A DNA stretch of 64,000 nt from Pratylenchus scribneri (GCA_030063045.1 JAQSEB010000205.1:124001-188000); one strand, 5' to 3'; positions 11,472 to 23,900 are shown, counted from the stretch's first letter. The notes: generated by a model from the sequence alone, not told the origin. A program made the numbers and translations.

Positions 11472-12647
11472 TTTGAATGGCCAAATGAAGTGATGTGGAA
11501 AGAAGGAAGGAATGAATTTAAATGACATTTTGATTAAATTTTTCAATTTATTTGTTATAAACCATCCAAATCCATCCACCACCACTAAAATTCGACAGAC
11601 CAACATATTTTTTTTGTTTTGTTTATCCAACTTAAATTCTTCTCTCATCCACCTTTCTCTCTCTTTATTCTGATATTCCCTTCAATTTTACGTAAATTTT
11701 AGTTTTTGACAAACTTGTATTGAATTTTCAATTAATTTTATGGCATTTTTCCATCCTCTCATCCAACCAACAAATTCACGAAATACAATTTATTATTGGA
11801 TAAATATTTTATTTGATTTTATTTTGCTTTTCTCTTTAACAAATTGGGATTTTCGAGGTTTTTAGGCGAAACTTGTGAGGTTTTCGACAGTTTTAATACC
11901 ACACAGCTTGTAATTTTACGAAAAAAAAAGACGAAACTCAATACCGCGACTTTTTAATGGCGGTTGGCAGTGGTTTATAAATTACAAACATGTCGAAAAA
12001 TCAGCCTTTTTAGGGCCAAAATCTACCAATCAGACTTCTTTTCCTATTAAACTTCTAAGCTAAATTTAAGCCTAAACCAAAGCCCAAATTATTTAGGTGC
12101 TGGAAGAGAAAAGGATGAGGGTAAAGAATAAGAAGAAATGAAGCTTAGGATGATTTTCTTCGTCATCCTCATCATTATTTTCTCCTCCTACTTCTACTTC
12201 ATCTTCGTCATCCTTAATCCCTCCGGCACCTAAACTGCATTAGTATACCCATTTTGTTATGGATAAGTTACGTGGTCCCAAAATAATTTCTTTCAAGCCA
12301 CTTCTTAAGAAAAAAAAAGCAATGGGAAGTGATATTAAGAAATAAACAAAAACATCATTTTATTCCGCACATTAAATTAAGCTGATAATGATGATGAGAA
12401 CAAATACAAATTAAATTATAGTATTGGTGCGGCGAATTATCGAGGATTGATTGATTGGATGATTGGGGTTCGATGCAAAAGTGCGAACAATGATTAACTT
12501 TTGATAAATATGTGAAAAAATAATAATAATGAATAATTGGTGCCAAAATTAACTTAAATATAAATTGGTGTGGAATTCATCCTCAAATTATTCCAAAATT
12601 CTCATCCATTTTTTCTCATCAATTCTTCCAATTTTTGCTCCTCATTT
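11472..12647. other. Convergent intergenic region
   Basis: This holds the 3' flanks of the LAMP gene (+) and the SR gene (-). There are several AATAAA-like sites but none can be assigned. A 143-base hairpin element (12092-12234) has ends TTTAGGTGCTGGA and TCCGGCACCTAAA around a GATGA/TCATC-rich core. ORFs at 11343-11648 and 12355-12546 have no support. Confidence 0.5.
12092..12234. mobile_element. Small foldback element with GA-rich/TC-rich arms
   Basis: Inverted ends TTTAGGTGC and GCACCTAAA enclose a purine-rich half (AAAGGATGAGGG, GAAGAAATGAAG) and a complementary half (TTCTTCGTCATCCTCATC). It is the smallest member of a group of foldback elements with GATGAAGAA cores; see 13156-13445, 43541-43790, 48327-48998, 52455-52902 and 54665-55097. 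Confidence 0.6.
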
Positions 12648-15600
12648 TCATTCATCATCATCCATTTTCTTCCCATCTTCATCATCGTTGTTTCGGGGCG
12701 AATTGGTTGGGCTACGGCTTGCGGCACGACGACGGTCTCCGCGCCCGGAAGAAGCAGCCGATGCCGAACGTGAACGGCTGCGACGTTTGTCCTTCTCATC
12801 ATCGCTGGCATTGCCACCATTTTTGGCTGCAATTTTAATAATATTTAAAAGATGGAAAAGTATTAATGTCGATAAGAATATAATGATTCAATTTTGTGTC
12901 CTAAAACACCCAAACCATATAACCCATACCAAAATCGATTTGGTTTAAGTTTAACCAATTTTAAATTAGTTTTAAACCAAAAAATGTAAGATTTATGGTC
13001 ACACCATGGCAAATTATATACCATTCGACGCGTCTTGACTCTTGATGAGATCTATCGATTGGATATAGGGTTTGGGAGTTTAGGACAACTTTTGAACCGC
13101 TATAAACCATTATAATTTTTCCGATATTTCAAATTTTCAAAATATTTTTACATTTGGTACTATTGTAGCTTACTGGATGGAAAGGAAAAAAGAATGAGGA
13201 TGATTATGATGAAGAAGAAGAAGAAGAAGAAGAAATGAAGCTGAAGATAATCTTCATCAACTTTTTCATCTTAATCATCCTCACAAGATGGAAGGAAGGA
13301 AGGAGAAAGGATGAGGATGATGAAGAAGAGATGAAGCTGATGAGGAGATGATCTTCATCATAATTATCATCCTCATTATTGTTTCTTCTCCTTCTTCTTC
13401 ATCATCATCCTTTTTCCCTTTCATCATGTAAATTCCAATAGTATAGTATATTGCTTTTAAACGTTTAAATGGTTTATCCAACCTCGTGATCCTTTGGAAC
13501 TTGCACTGCGCGAACGTGAACGGGAAGGTGGCGAACGGCTTCGGGAGCGACGGGCCGAACGAGAGCGCGATCTTAATTATTTGTTTAGTAGATGAAATCT
13601 ATGATTAAAAACCGTGAACGGCTACGACGACGAGATCGGGAACGAGAGCGGCTGTCGGAACGGGATCGAGAGCGGCGACGTCCGCTGCTGCTGCTCACAT
13701 CCGAATCGTCCACAATTTTGATACGGCGTCCGTTGATGTCCTTGCCTACAAATTGGGGGTGGTTTAATAAAATTAGGCAATGCTTGGGTTAGTTTATTTT
13801 ATTCAAAGGCCTTAAAGCTAAATTGCTAGTTGACTAAAATGAAAAGGATGATTTTGTCTAATTCATTTATGACTTGGTAAGAAATATATTTTACCTCAGA
13901 AACAAATACTAAACTTCTTGAAAAGTTTGTAATTGTACAGAATCAGAAGTTTATCCTAGATACCCAAATCGTGTAATATGTATCATATTGATAAATCTGG
14001 TCGAGACGCACGAAATTATGGCTTTATTTAGGTTTAATCAATTCTAAAATATTTTTTAATCGAAAATGAAAACCGGTTTAAATAGTTTTAACAGGAAAAC
14101 TATAATCGGTTTAAACCGTTTTGAACCGAAAAATCAAAACCAGTTTAAAAAGATTTGAAATAAAAAACCAAATTGATTAACAGTTTTGAGACGATAAATA
14201 GTTTTGAACCGAAAAACAAAATCGGTTTAAACCGTTTTAAACCGAAAAACCAATTACGGTTTAATTTTGCACCTGAACACCGTAGGTTTAAACGATTTAA
14301 TACCCTTTAATTAAGACTAAGCCATGACAAATTATATACCATTCAATGCGTCTTGACCAGTTTTATCCAATTGGATATATGGTTTGTGAAATGTGAATAT
14401 AGGATAAATCATTAAACCCTTACTAATATTTTGACATTTCTTTTTCAGTAAATTAAATCGCATTTGAATTCATTTTCCTTGTCTCTGCCACAAACCTTGG
14501 AATTTCTCCATTGCACGTCGCAAATCGTCATGGGTTGCAAAGCAGAGGAGTGCCTCATTGCGAGCACGTTTGTGGGCATCGGCATAGGTCACATTCACTT
14601 TTCCGTCCATTCGCATCATATCCTTGATTTCCTGCAATGATTTTAAATTATTGTTAATTTCATTTTTCCTATTCCTCTCTATTTTCGTAAGAAAAATAGT
14701 TCACTAAATTGACTTAATTTCTTCCTACCAAAAGCCGTCAGAGTTTGTGCCAAAGAGGAGGCCAATTTTGGCACTTTGTGCAATTTTGTTGTGGGCAAGC
14801 AAAGATAGAGAGAAATTATGAAGCAAGTTTAAAGGCCTTTTTGCCAAGTTTTTTGTTTTTCCCCGATGCCAATTTGCCAAAATATTCATTTATTTTCCAA
14901 GAATTTGCCCTTTTATTGTGTATTGATTGGCAATTTGAGGGCAAATGAGTAAAGTCTAGGCCATGAATTTGTGCCAAAAGTTTAAGAAATTCAGTGGGCC
15001 ATGTCAATAGGCAAAGATGTGGCCAATTTTGGGCTAAATGCCAATGCAGCCAAGTGGCCAATTTGTGGCACAATGGCATATGGGTAGGCGATAGGCCTAG
15101 GCCAAAGACCAAGGAGGAGGCCAATGCCAAAATTGCTGGGCAATGGCAAAAATGGGTGGCCAAGGCCAATAAGAGAGGACCGAAAACCACCCTATGGGCC
15201 AGCAATGGCAATGGCATAGATTGGTTTTGGCTTAAAGTTGTAAAAATTCTTATATGGTTTTTAAAGTGAGAGCACCACACAAAAATACATAAAAAATTAA
15301 TGAATGATGAGAAAACAGAAAAAAAGAACTCAAGAAATTTTTTTTATTGCGTACAAACCTGCCAATTGCAACGGGATGACAAATTTGTGACCACCATTCG
15401 ATAGCGGGTTTTCATCGGCGGCGGGAACCGTCCATTGACTCGGCCATCCGAACTGAATTGAGAAATTATTCGATGAATTCTAATTTATTTTTGAACCAAA
15501 ATCGGTTTAACTGATCTAAAACCCAAAATTGGTTTAACCGTCTAAAACCAAAATCGGTTTAACGTTTAACCGGTTCAAAACCAAAATCGGTTTAAAACCG

Positions 15601-16398
15601 AACCGGTTGAAAAACGAAAAACGTTTTAAAACCCAATCTCTCCCGAATATATCGACTATACTAAATACCACAACCACATGAACTGACACTTACGTCATAA
15701 CCCCATCTTGGTATCCACGTCCACCACCACCACCACCGCCGCCGCCGCCATATCCACCGCCATCACGTCGCCCATAACCATAACGGCCTAAAGGGTTACA
15801 AATTTAAGAAAAATGTTTATCGCTTAACTATCTGGCTTACGGCGCGAAAGTTCCACCACAACCCGGTGACCCATTAAATCGCGGCCATTTTGCTCGTAAA
15901 CAGCGTCCTCCGCATCGCGGGTATCGTCGAATTCCTGAAGAGCAAGACATTATTTTAGTGTATTTAATTTGCCGAAAAGATTATAGCGGTTCAATGATTT
16001 GTCCTAGACCCCCCAAACCCTATACACTATAGATTGATCCCACCAAGACGCGTCGATTGGTATGGTTTGATCAAAAACTAATTTAAAATTGGTTCAACCT
16101 AAGCCAAATCAATATCAAACGAAAATACTAATGCGTCTCGACGAGATTTATAGATTGAATATATTATATGGTTTGGGGGTCTAGTACAAACTTTTGAACC
16201 GCATTTTACAATGTTTCCCTTTGGTTTTAATTTGAATATTTTACAACTAATTTAAATATTAAAAATGGAGCAAACCACAAAACCAAAGCCATTCTTCAGC
16301 ATCACATCACGGATGCGGCCAAAGCCTCGGAAGAAATGCTCCAAATCACGTTCGGTTGCGCGGGATGGCAAATTTCCAACATAAACTCGGCTGCCCAT
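12648..16398 (-). CDS. SR splicing factor with two RRMs (SRSF4/5/6, RSP-1/2 type)
   Basis: Eight exons: 16276-16398, 15841-15934, 15694-15787, 15359-15452, 14496-14631, 13613-13745, 13483-13571 and 12648-12826, 313 residues, phases consistent. RRM1 starts at the first residue, with RNP2 RVYVGNL and RNP1 KNGFGFVEF. A glycine hinge follows (GGGYGGGGGGG). RRM2 (YRMVVTNLSSRCNWQEIKDM ... EALLCFATHDDL) is the pseudo-RRM type, but the usual SWQDLKD heptapeptide reads NWQEIKD here. The C-terminus is an RS domain (RRRSRSRSDSRSRSRS, RSRSPPSRSRSRS), then an acidic tail DDDE. Such proteins bind exonic enhancers, recruit U1/U2 components and are controlled by SRPK phosphorylation. Five introns are filled with repeats, which is why the gene spans 3.7 kb. 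Confidence 0.93.
12850..13140. mobile_element. Inverted-repeat element copy (AACGGTTCAATGG family)
   Basis: Contains CCAAACCATATAACCCATACC, GGTTTAAGTTTAACCAATTTT, CATTCGACGCGTCTTGA, GATCTATCGATTGGATATAGG and GGACAACTTTTGAACCGCTAT in the family order. It lies in the last intron of the SR gene. Confidence 0.65.
13156..13445. mobile_element. Foldback element with GATGAAGAA microsatellite core
   Basis: The left end is GGTACTATTG and the right end is CCAATAGTATA. The core is GAGGATGATTATGATGAAGAAG with a (GAA)n run, followed by complementary TTCTTCTTCATCATCATCC. It belongs to the group that begins GGTACT. Located in the last intron of the SR gene. Confidence 0.6.
13925..14440. mobile_element. Inverted-repeat element copy expanded by AAACCGGTTTAA repeats
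   Basis: The ends match the AACGGTTCAATGG family (GATACCCAAATCGTGTAATATG; ATTGGATATATGGTTTGTG). The centre (14060-14270) has about six copies of AAACCGTTTTGAACCGAAAAACC. This looks like internal tandem growth. Located in intron 5 of the SR gene. Confidence 0.6.
14740..15200. repeat. GCCAA/TTGGC-rich low-complexity stretch
   Basis: Dozens of GGCCAA, GCCAAT, TTGGCA and GGCAAT words fall in about 450 bases, on both strands, with no clear unit length. This leaves ORFs open on both strands (14816-15280 minus, 14994-15269 plus). The amino-acid runs have no domain and I do not call them. It lies in intron 4 of the SR gene. Confidence 0.55.
15475..15650. repeat. AAACCAAAATCGGTTTAA tandem repeat
   Basis: About six imperfect copies of an 18-25 base unit (CAAAATCGGTTTAACCG) in intron 3 of the SR gene. 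The words are the same as those inside the AACGGTTCAATGG elements, so it probably derives from one. Confidence 0.6.
15960..16215. mobile_element. Inverted-repeat element copy (AACGGTTCAATGG family)
   Basis: Left: GATTATAGCGGTTCAATGATT, GACCCCCCAAACCCTATACA. Right: TATATTATATGGTTTGGGGGTC and CTTTTGAACCGC. The middle carries GATTGGTATGGTTTGATC and CAACCTAAGCCAAATCA. It lies in intron 1 of the SR gene. Confidence 0.7.
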
Positions 16399-17664
16399 TT
16401 TTGTTCAAATTTGTCTTTTGTGAATTTATCTGTAAATGAATATTTAGATTCCATTTTAATAAGGCATTATTGTTCTCAATTATTACGAAAATGCATCTTT
16501 GATGATAGTTGATAGGAATAGGATAAAAATGAATTAAATGTCAGGGAATTTTCACCCTTTCCCATCCAATCATATCAATTGCTCCAATTATTAATGAGCT
16601 TTACTTTAATCAAAGAGATAAGAGACCATAGAGGGGAGATTAACAATGTTTATTGTTTAATCTGGGACAATGAAGAATGAATGAATGACGATTGCTGATG
16701 ATGATGAGTGATGATTGATGAAGAAAATTGGGAAAATACAACAGGGAAAAGATGAAAAAATCCAATATTGATTCTTCTAGAAATGGCGGCCATTTTTATT
16801 TCTCTCTCAATATTCTCAAATCCTTTCTTTCATAAAAAATCTATAATCTACTTACCTAGAAATAGAATCAAAATATAAGATAGAAATAGAAATAAAACCA
16901 TCATATTCATCCCAGGGTGACCGTTTGACTTGACCAAAAATGTGGCTTTTGCTATAAAAAATGTAGGAAAAATGTGGCAAAATTTTCCGAAAATGTGGCA
17001 AAAAATGTGGCATTTTTTTAAAAAGCTTTAAAACTCGTTAAAATTTATTTAAACCATTTATTCTTTTTATTTTTCTAATGTTTTTATTCTATTTAGAAAT
17101 TCTTGATTGCCAGAAATTTTCTCGCAATCTTATTAGCCAAAAAATGACACAATAGAGGAAAAGTTTTATCCACAAAAATGGCCCCAATAGGGGAAAATTT
17201 TTGTCAAAAATGGCCGCGCAGCGAAAAATTTTAGCTTTTTTAGAGGGTATTTACGGAATTTTAATGATTTTCAATAAAAATTTTCTAAATCTCAAAAATG
17301 TGGAAAAAAGGTGGGGAAAGTCAAAAATGTGGAAAAAATGTGGGAGAATGGTCGAAAATGTGGCAAAAGCCACATTTATGTGGTAAAACGGTCACCCTGA
17401 TTCATCCGCCTTTTAATAAATTATGTAAAATAATTGTTAGGAAGGAATTCAATTTTTTCAAAAATAAAAAGAAGCTTATTTATTATTAGGCCTAGCTATA
17501 GCTATAGCTTGTCTTTCCTCTCACATACACCCTTTTCCCTTTTAGCACATTTACAGCAATTAATTATTTCATAAATTTTTCCAAATGAAAAGCAATTATT
17601 TACACACACATTTCAGAAGTGTTTTTGGATAATATCTTCCTATTTTAAAATCAATCGGATAAAA
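16399..17664. promoter_or_regulatory. Divergent intergenic region (SR gene left, MATH-BTB gene right)
   Basis: Both flanking genes are transcribed outward. A 487-base hAT-like element fills 16913-17399. Outside it the sequence is AT-rich with GATGATGATGAGTGATGAT near 16697. No promoter motif can be named. Confidence 0.4.
16913..17399. mobile_element. Non-autonomous hAT-like element with 8-base target duplication
   Basis: The terminal inverted repeats begin CAGGGTGACCGTTT and end AAACGGTCACCCTG. ATTCATCC flanks both sides exactly (16905-16912 and 17400-17407). An 8-base duplication and CAGGG-type ends are hallmarks of the hAT superfamily. The inside is AAAATGTGGCAAAA-type repeats on both arms plus a GGCCGCGCAGCGAAAAATTTT block. 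There is no transposase. Confidence 0.88.
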
Positions 17665-20392
17665 ATGAACATCGATGAAGGTTTCATAATTTTCCAAAAT
17701 CGGGAATAATAATGTAAATTTGAAGCAGAACATGATCCTTACAAGTCAATTGGAGTTGTTACATTGAAAATAGAAAAGTTCAGCGAATTTGCACGAGAAG
17801 GAAAGGATGCTCATCGACTTAGTGATCCTGTCTATGTTCGAGGACTACCATGGAAAATTCTTGTTATGCCGAGGCAAATAGGTCGTAGAGATAATTTCGG
17901 CAATGTCAACCCAAAAAAATCTTTGGGCTATTTTTTACAATGCAATGCAAAAAATCATGGTTTATCAATAAACTGATTTCAAAATTTTTATAATTTAAGA
18001 GTCAACCTGGAGTTGCCCCGCATCTGTAAAGCTGAAATTGTTGGCCCAGAAAGAAGGAAAGAAAGATCATATTCGAAAAATCGGCCACGTTTTCCATGCT
18101 GTGGAAACAGATTGGGGCTTTGCCGAATATATGAAATTTGAAGTAAGCATTTGATTTTACAAAATAATAGCGCACTAAAAATTGACTCAAAAATAAAAGT
18201 TTTAAGTAAGCTGTTTGGCTACACGACCTTGACTCTTTATAAAAATTAATATTTACTTCAACAGGAGTTGATGGATCCCGAAAATGGCTGGTATGACAAG
18301 TCGGCCGATTCCATCACTCTCAGTGCCGAGATTAATGCTCAAATTCCAGATGGATTAAAGTATTCATTTCATCGATTTAACTTGATATATGTCGGCGGAG
18401 AAACTGAACTTCAGGAGAAATTGAACTCTCCTAGGAGAAATTGAACTTATTCAATTTCTCCTGAAAGTTAGGAGAAATTGAAATCTCCTAGGAGAAATTG
18501 AATAAATTTCAATTTTTCCTGAAAGTTAGGAGAAATTGAAACATCTACAACAAATCTCTAATAAAAATCGAGAAAAGTTTTATTGTCCCAAGAATCTGTA
18601 CTTTTTGTCCTTAAAGGCCAAAATGGATAAAAAAGGTGGTGCGCGGGATATATCTGGATATATGGGGATTAGGGTGGATATGGTGCGATTAAGGGGGATT
18701 AATGCTGAAAATTGATGGGTGATGATTCGGATGGATTAGGGAAGGTATAGAAATGAGCCGGAAGCTTTGAGAGTGGGCGGGATTAAGCCGGATATATGGG
18801 GATTAGGGTGGATATGTTGCGATTAAGGTGGATAGAGGGGGATTAAGCCCCGAAATAGATGAGAAATGGCCCGGAAGGCCAGTGGAAGGATGGAAAAGTA
18901 CGACAGAGGCTTGGAGAATGTGCGGGATATAGCCGGATATAGAGTGATTAAGATGGATATAGGGGGATTAAATAGGATTAAGCTCCGAAAAAGGTGGGCA
19001 TGAGTCCTGATTTAGGCTGTTATGCTTCCGGCTTCGCGAGAATCCTATGCTCCGAACCCTAATCCTAATCCCTAGCCACTAATTAGGCTTTTTTCGGCTT
19101 AATCTCCCTATATCCGGCTATATCCTACGCATTCTCAGCACTTTCAGCTAACTTCTCCTACATTCCACTGGTCTTCTGGGCGATTTACCATCTAATTCGG
19201 GGCTTAAACCGCTTAATCCCCCTATATCCACCTTAATCCCCTTATTATTTTTCACTTTTTTCTGCAAAAAAAATTTTCCATTAATAATTAGTAAGTATTT
19301 TTTTCGATTTCCAATTAAAAAATTAAATTAGTAACCAATTTCTTCGAATTTCCAATTAAAAATTTAATCTTGTCGAAAATGTAGTGATTTGGTAGAAATT
19401 GGTTGTAGATGTTTCAATTTCTCCTAACTTTCAGGAAAAATTGAAATTTATTCAATTTCTCCTAGGAGATTTCAATTTCTCCTAACTTTCAGGAGAAATT
19501 GAATAAGTTCAATTTCTCCTAGGAGAGTTCAATTTCTCCTGAAGTTCAGTTTCTCCGCCGACATATATATTTAAATTTTAGGATGCAATCCATATGTGAA
19601 GACATGGGCAATTTGTTCGACAAAGAAGACAAATACTCTGATTGCATATTGGTTTCTTCGGATGGAACAAAATTTAAGGTAATTTTATCATCATTGATTA
19701 GCAAATACACAAATGTACGTTTCCAAGGCCCACAAATGCATTTTGGCCAACCGTTCTCTAGTTTTCGCAGCAATGTTCGAGCATGGAATGGTCGAAGCGC
19801 AGAATGGAATCGTCAATATTGATGACATCCAATCGAATATTTTGATAGAAATGATTCGATTCGTGTTGGTTTTTTTCAATTTTATGGAATTAAAAAACAA
19901 TTTTCACTGAAATCTAATTATCAAATATTAATTGTTTTTTATGAGGAATAACATAATATGAAAAATTGACATTTTCAGATACAATGGGATACACCCTAAT
20001 ATGGGGGAGAAGGAGAATATTGCTGAAGATTTGCTGGTTGCTGCCGAAAAATATGGACTTGTCGATTTAAAGGTGATTTTCAAATAAAATAACATAAAAT
20101 GTAATTAATAAATTCATAATTTCAGATGATCTCCGAACGCAATTTGGTCTTTTTCATGGATAACGAAAATGCATGCCGGTTGTTGGTTGTGGCCAGTCAA
20201 CATTCCGCTGAATTTCTCAAGGCCAACGCAATCAAATACATCGCAGAAAATGCAAATGAGGTTAGACAATTGATTTAATTAATTAAATTTTTACTTATAA
20301 AGATTATGCAAACGGAGGATTGGAAAACGTTGCTCAATGGAAACTACGGGGAATTGGTCGGACAAATTTTTAAAGCGGTTATTCCGAAATAG
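17665..20392 (+). CDS. MATH-BTB protein whose MATH domain is of the USP7/HAUSP type
   Basis: Nine exons: 17665-17680, 17726-17959, 18000-18142, 18265-18359, 19582-19678, 19728-19864, 19979-20072, 20126-20260 and 20303-20392, 346 residues, phases consistent. Residues about 10-160 are a MATH domain with USP7 wording: LSDPVYVRGLPWKILVMPR, KSLGYFLQCN, STWSCPA, RKIGHVFH, TDWGF. Residues about 165-265 are a BTB fold (YSDCILVSSDGTKFKAHKC, VFAAMFEHGMVEAQNG), followed by a BACK-like helix pair to the end. MATH-BTB proteins normally bind substrates through MATH and CUL3 through BTB, so this is probably a CUL3 substrate adaptor. The protease domain that follows MATH in USP7 is absent. Intron 4, exactly between the domains, holds a 1.2 kb transposon. 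Confidence 0.87.
18385..19570. mobile_element. Inverted-repeat element with ~170-base arms and GGATTA-rich core
   Basis: The arms are reverse complements, starting ATATGTCGGCGGAGAAAC and ending CTCCGCCGACATAT. Each arm carries alternating AGGAGAAATTGAA and TTCAATTTCTCCT hairpins. The core (18600-19250) is a degenerate array of GGATATATGGGGATTAGGG and GGATTAAG words. No ORF. The target duplication is hidden by the TATATA context. It lies in intron 4 of the MATH-BTB gene. Confidence 0.82.
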
Positions 20393-20976
20393 AATTAAAT
20401 GAATGATGCAATTTGGAACGAGATGATAAAATGATCTTCATTGACTTTAAAATATTCCAAAAAATTGATCTGATCATTCACAAGAATTTTCATTCCCTCT
20501 CCTTTAATCGATCGAGCGCATAAATGACACTTATTCAATATTTATTTGTTCTCAATTTTCTATTTAAATCTTACCATAAATCGTCATAAATGTATTCCAA
20601 ATTTTCATTTTCGGATAATCGCCTTGATTTTTATTCAATTTGATAAAACTTTTGCTGATAAATAATTCAATAAATTCATTTAACAAACGTTAAACAGAAA
20701 TGAGAATTATTAAGGATGGATTATCTTATATCTTATCCCTTCATTCCCATTCCACATCCCTGGTCCCCGTATACTTACTTAAATTTTAAATACCCAATTA
20801 AAAAATAGATAAAATATCTAATATAGAAAAGTATAAAGTCTGTCTTCTTCTTTATGGCCTTTCCCCTTTCCGTTGCAAAATTACTTAAAATGGTTTAATT
20901 TAAAAAAAACAGATTTACAGCTAATCTATTTAAATTCGTTTTCTTTTAAACAATTTGTTAAAACAATTGCGATTGA
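20393..20976. other. Short intergenic region between two plus-strand genes
   Basis: AT-rich. It contains the 3' flank of the MATH-BTB gene and the promoter of the GPHR gene. Only 584 bases separate the stop and the next start. No Ur-type spacing or trans-splice signal is visible, so an operon is not supported. Confidence 0.4.
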
Positions 20977-23900
20977 ATGAGGATGTTCTTATCATTCATT
21001 GGTGCAAACATGGACTTTGCCGATGCGCTCATTGTTTTCGGTTCTCAAGCGGTTTTCTTCACACTTGGTTGGCTCTTCTTCATGAAACAACTCTTCAGAG
21101 ACTATGAGGTTATTTCTGAAGCAAAAATTGAAAAGCACAAAATCATTTTATTAAGCATAAATATTTAAAATGACGAAAAACATTGCAAATGGTGAACAGA
21201 TAGCGGTTTAATGGTTTAACCTAAACCATATATTCAGTCGATAGTCTCGCCAATTAGCATCATTTGAATTGATTTGGTTTAGGTTTAACCAATTTTAAAT
21301 CAGTTTTGAACCAAAAACCGCAAGATCGTTTAAGTGGTTTAATACCCTTTCGACTAACCATGACAAATTATATACCAAACGACGCATATTGATGAGATCT
21401 ATCGATTGCGTATAGGATTTGGAGGTCTAAGATGATAAACCATTGAACCGCTATAAGCTTTTCGCCAAATTAAATAACACTCTTAAATAAAATTTTTTTT
21501 CAAGGTTCATCAACGCTCTGTCCAAGCATTTTTCTCCATCACTTTTGCACTCTCCTGTACAATGTTTGAGCTGATCATTTTTGAAATATTGGATTTGCTC
21601 AGCAATAGGTTATTCTAACAAACCCCAAAAAAAAATACCTAATGTTCACAGTTCTCGCCTCCAAAGTTGGCGCATTTCCCTCTACACAATGTTGGTCCTG
21701 TTGATTTGTCTGATCCCGCTGTATTTTTTCTATTCCCTAATTCGGATGCAAAGATTCAGTAAAAATTATTTATAATTTTAATTAATTTATTTTCCAATTA
21801 GTTCCACCCAATTGGGTTACACCAATCACAATGGGCTGTTGGCTGGCATTTGTGTACTTTTTCTGGAAATTGGGCGACAATTTTCCCATTCTGAGCGCCC
21901 GACATGGCATTTTATCTATTCAACAGGTTTTTTAAAAAATTTTACGATATTTTCTCTATTAGAAATCCACTCCAAAAGGTCTCTGAAAAATAAAAGTCCA
22001 TGGGTTTCTAATAGAAAAATACTGTAGTACTGAAAATGTCAAAATTAACGGTTCACTGGTTTGCCCTGGACCCACAAACCGTAAACCTAATCGATAGATC
22101 TCATCAAGACGCATCGATTGGTATATAATTTGTGATGGTTTGGTCAAAATTAGGGATATTAAACCGTTTAAACCATCTTGCGTTTTTTGGTTCAAAACTT
22201 AGTTTAAAAATGGTTAAACCTAAGCTAAATCATTATCAAACGATGCGTCTTGATAAGATTTATAGATTGGGTATATGGTTTGGGGACCTAGGATAAACGA
22301 TTGAACCGTTTAAGAACTGTTTAAATCATTTAATTTTTTTATCCAATATTAAAATAAATTTCATAGGCAATTTCCCGGGTTGGAGTGGTCGGTGTCACTT
22401 GTATGGCCATTTTATCCGGTTTCGGTGCCGTCAATGCTCCGTACACTTGCATGACAATTTTCATGGTGAATGGGAATATTTTTTAATTTTTAAAAAATAA
22501 TTTATTGAAATTTAGAGACCAGTAACCGACGAGGACATTGCCTATTTGGAACGAAAACAGCGGCAAAATTTGGACATGATTGTGGCCAAAAAGAGGAAAT
22601 TGGCCTTGAAAGAATTGGAATTGAATCGAAGTAATTTTGGAAAATTTTTGATTTTTAGAAAAAATTTTCAGGAAAAAATTTTTAAAAATTTTTGAAAAAT
22701 TTATAAATTTTTTAATAAAAATATTTAAAAAATTATTTTGAAATTTTCAGGCAACTTTGAACCCGTTGGCCTGTTCAAACGAGTCATTGGCTCATTTTCG
22801 GTGGTTGGAAGCGGCGGTTTACGCGATCAAATTCGGTCAATTTAATAAAATTTTTTTATTAATTTTATTTGTTTTTTTAGTTTGTTGAACAGCGAAATTA
22901 TCCCATTGGAGGAATTTGGGAAACATTTATTCCTGGAATTGGTCGAATTGTACAATGCAAAGGTATAATAGGGAAAAATTGTATTTTTATTGAAATATTT
23001 TAAAGTCAAAACTCAAAATAAATTTTTTCTTTCCGGAAAAAGTGCAAATTTCTTTCCGGAAAAAATGTAAAATTCTTTTCGGAAAAATGCCAACATTCTT
23101 TTCGATTAATTCCTTCCGGAAAAAGAATTTTTATTCTACTTCTTTAAATTTTAAAAATAATTAAATTAATAGTTAATTAATAATAATTACTTTCATTCAG
23201 AATCGTGTAGAATATAGTAAAACATGGCAGGGCATTTATTTCAATATTGTTGGCCATTTCTTCTCAATTTATTGCATATGGAAAATTGTCATTTGCACGG
23301 TAATCGCAGCAAATTAATTTGAAATTAAATTATTTTTGCAGGTGAACATTGTTTTTGATCGAGTCGGCAAAGTTGATCCAATCACAAAGGGTATTGCCAT
23401 TGTTGTTCACTATATGGGCTATGAGATTGATGTGAGTATTTAAAATTTTAATTAATTAAATTTCATGAATTTAAAAAAATTTTATATTAGTTTAATTAGT
23501 TAAAATAACTAATTTCAAAATTAAATTAAAATTCATTTTTGATTTAAATTTGAAATTCTCTTTGAATTTTTTAAAAAAATATTTGAAATTATTTTATTAC
23601 ATGAATTTTTCTTTAAATTTATTTGAAATTAAAAAGCAAATTTTTGAATTATTAAAAATTTTTGAATTTTATTTCTAAAAATTTTTGAATTTCTAAAATT
23701 ATTTAATGAAATTTTGAACAAATTTTCATCACTTTTTAGACCTAAATCTATTCTATAAATTTTCATTCTCAATTTTTTGCACAGATTCGTTTCTGGTCCC
23801 AGCAAATGTCCTTTCTTGTCATTGGCATCATCGCCGTCACCTCCATCCGTGGCCTACTGCTAACCATTGCCAAATTCTTCAATGCCATTTCCAATCGGCA

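Noticed and set aside
14816..15280. 154-codon minus ORF rich in His/Leu
   Set aside because: It falls in a GCCAA-rich intron stretch of the SR gene and mirrors the plus-strand low-complexity ORF.
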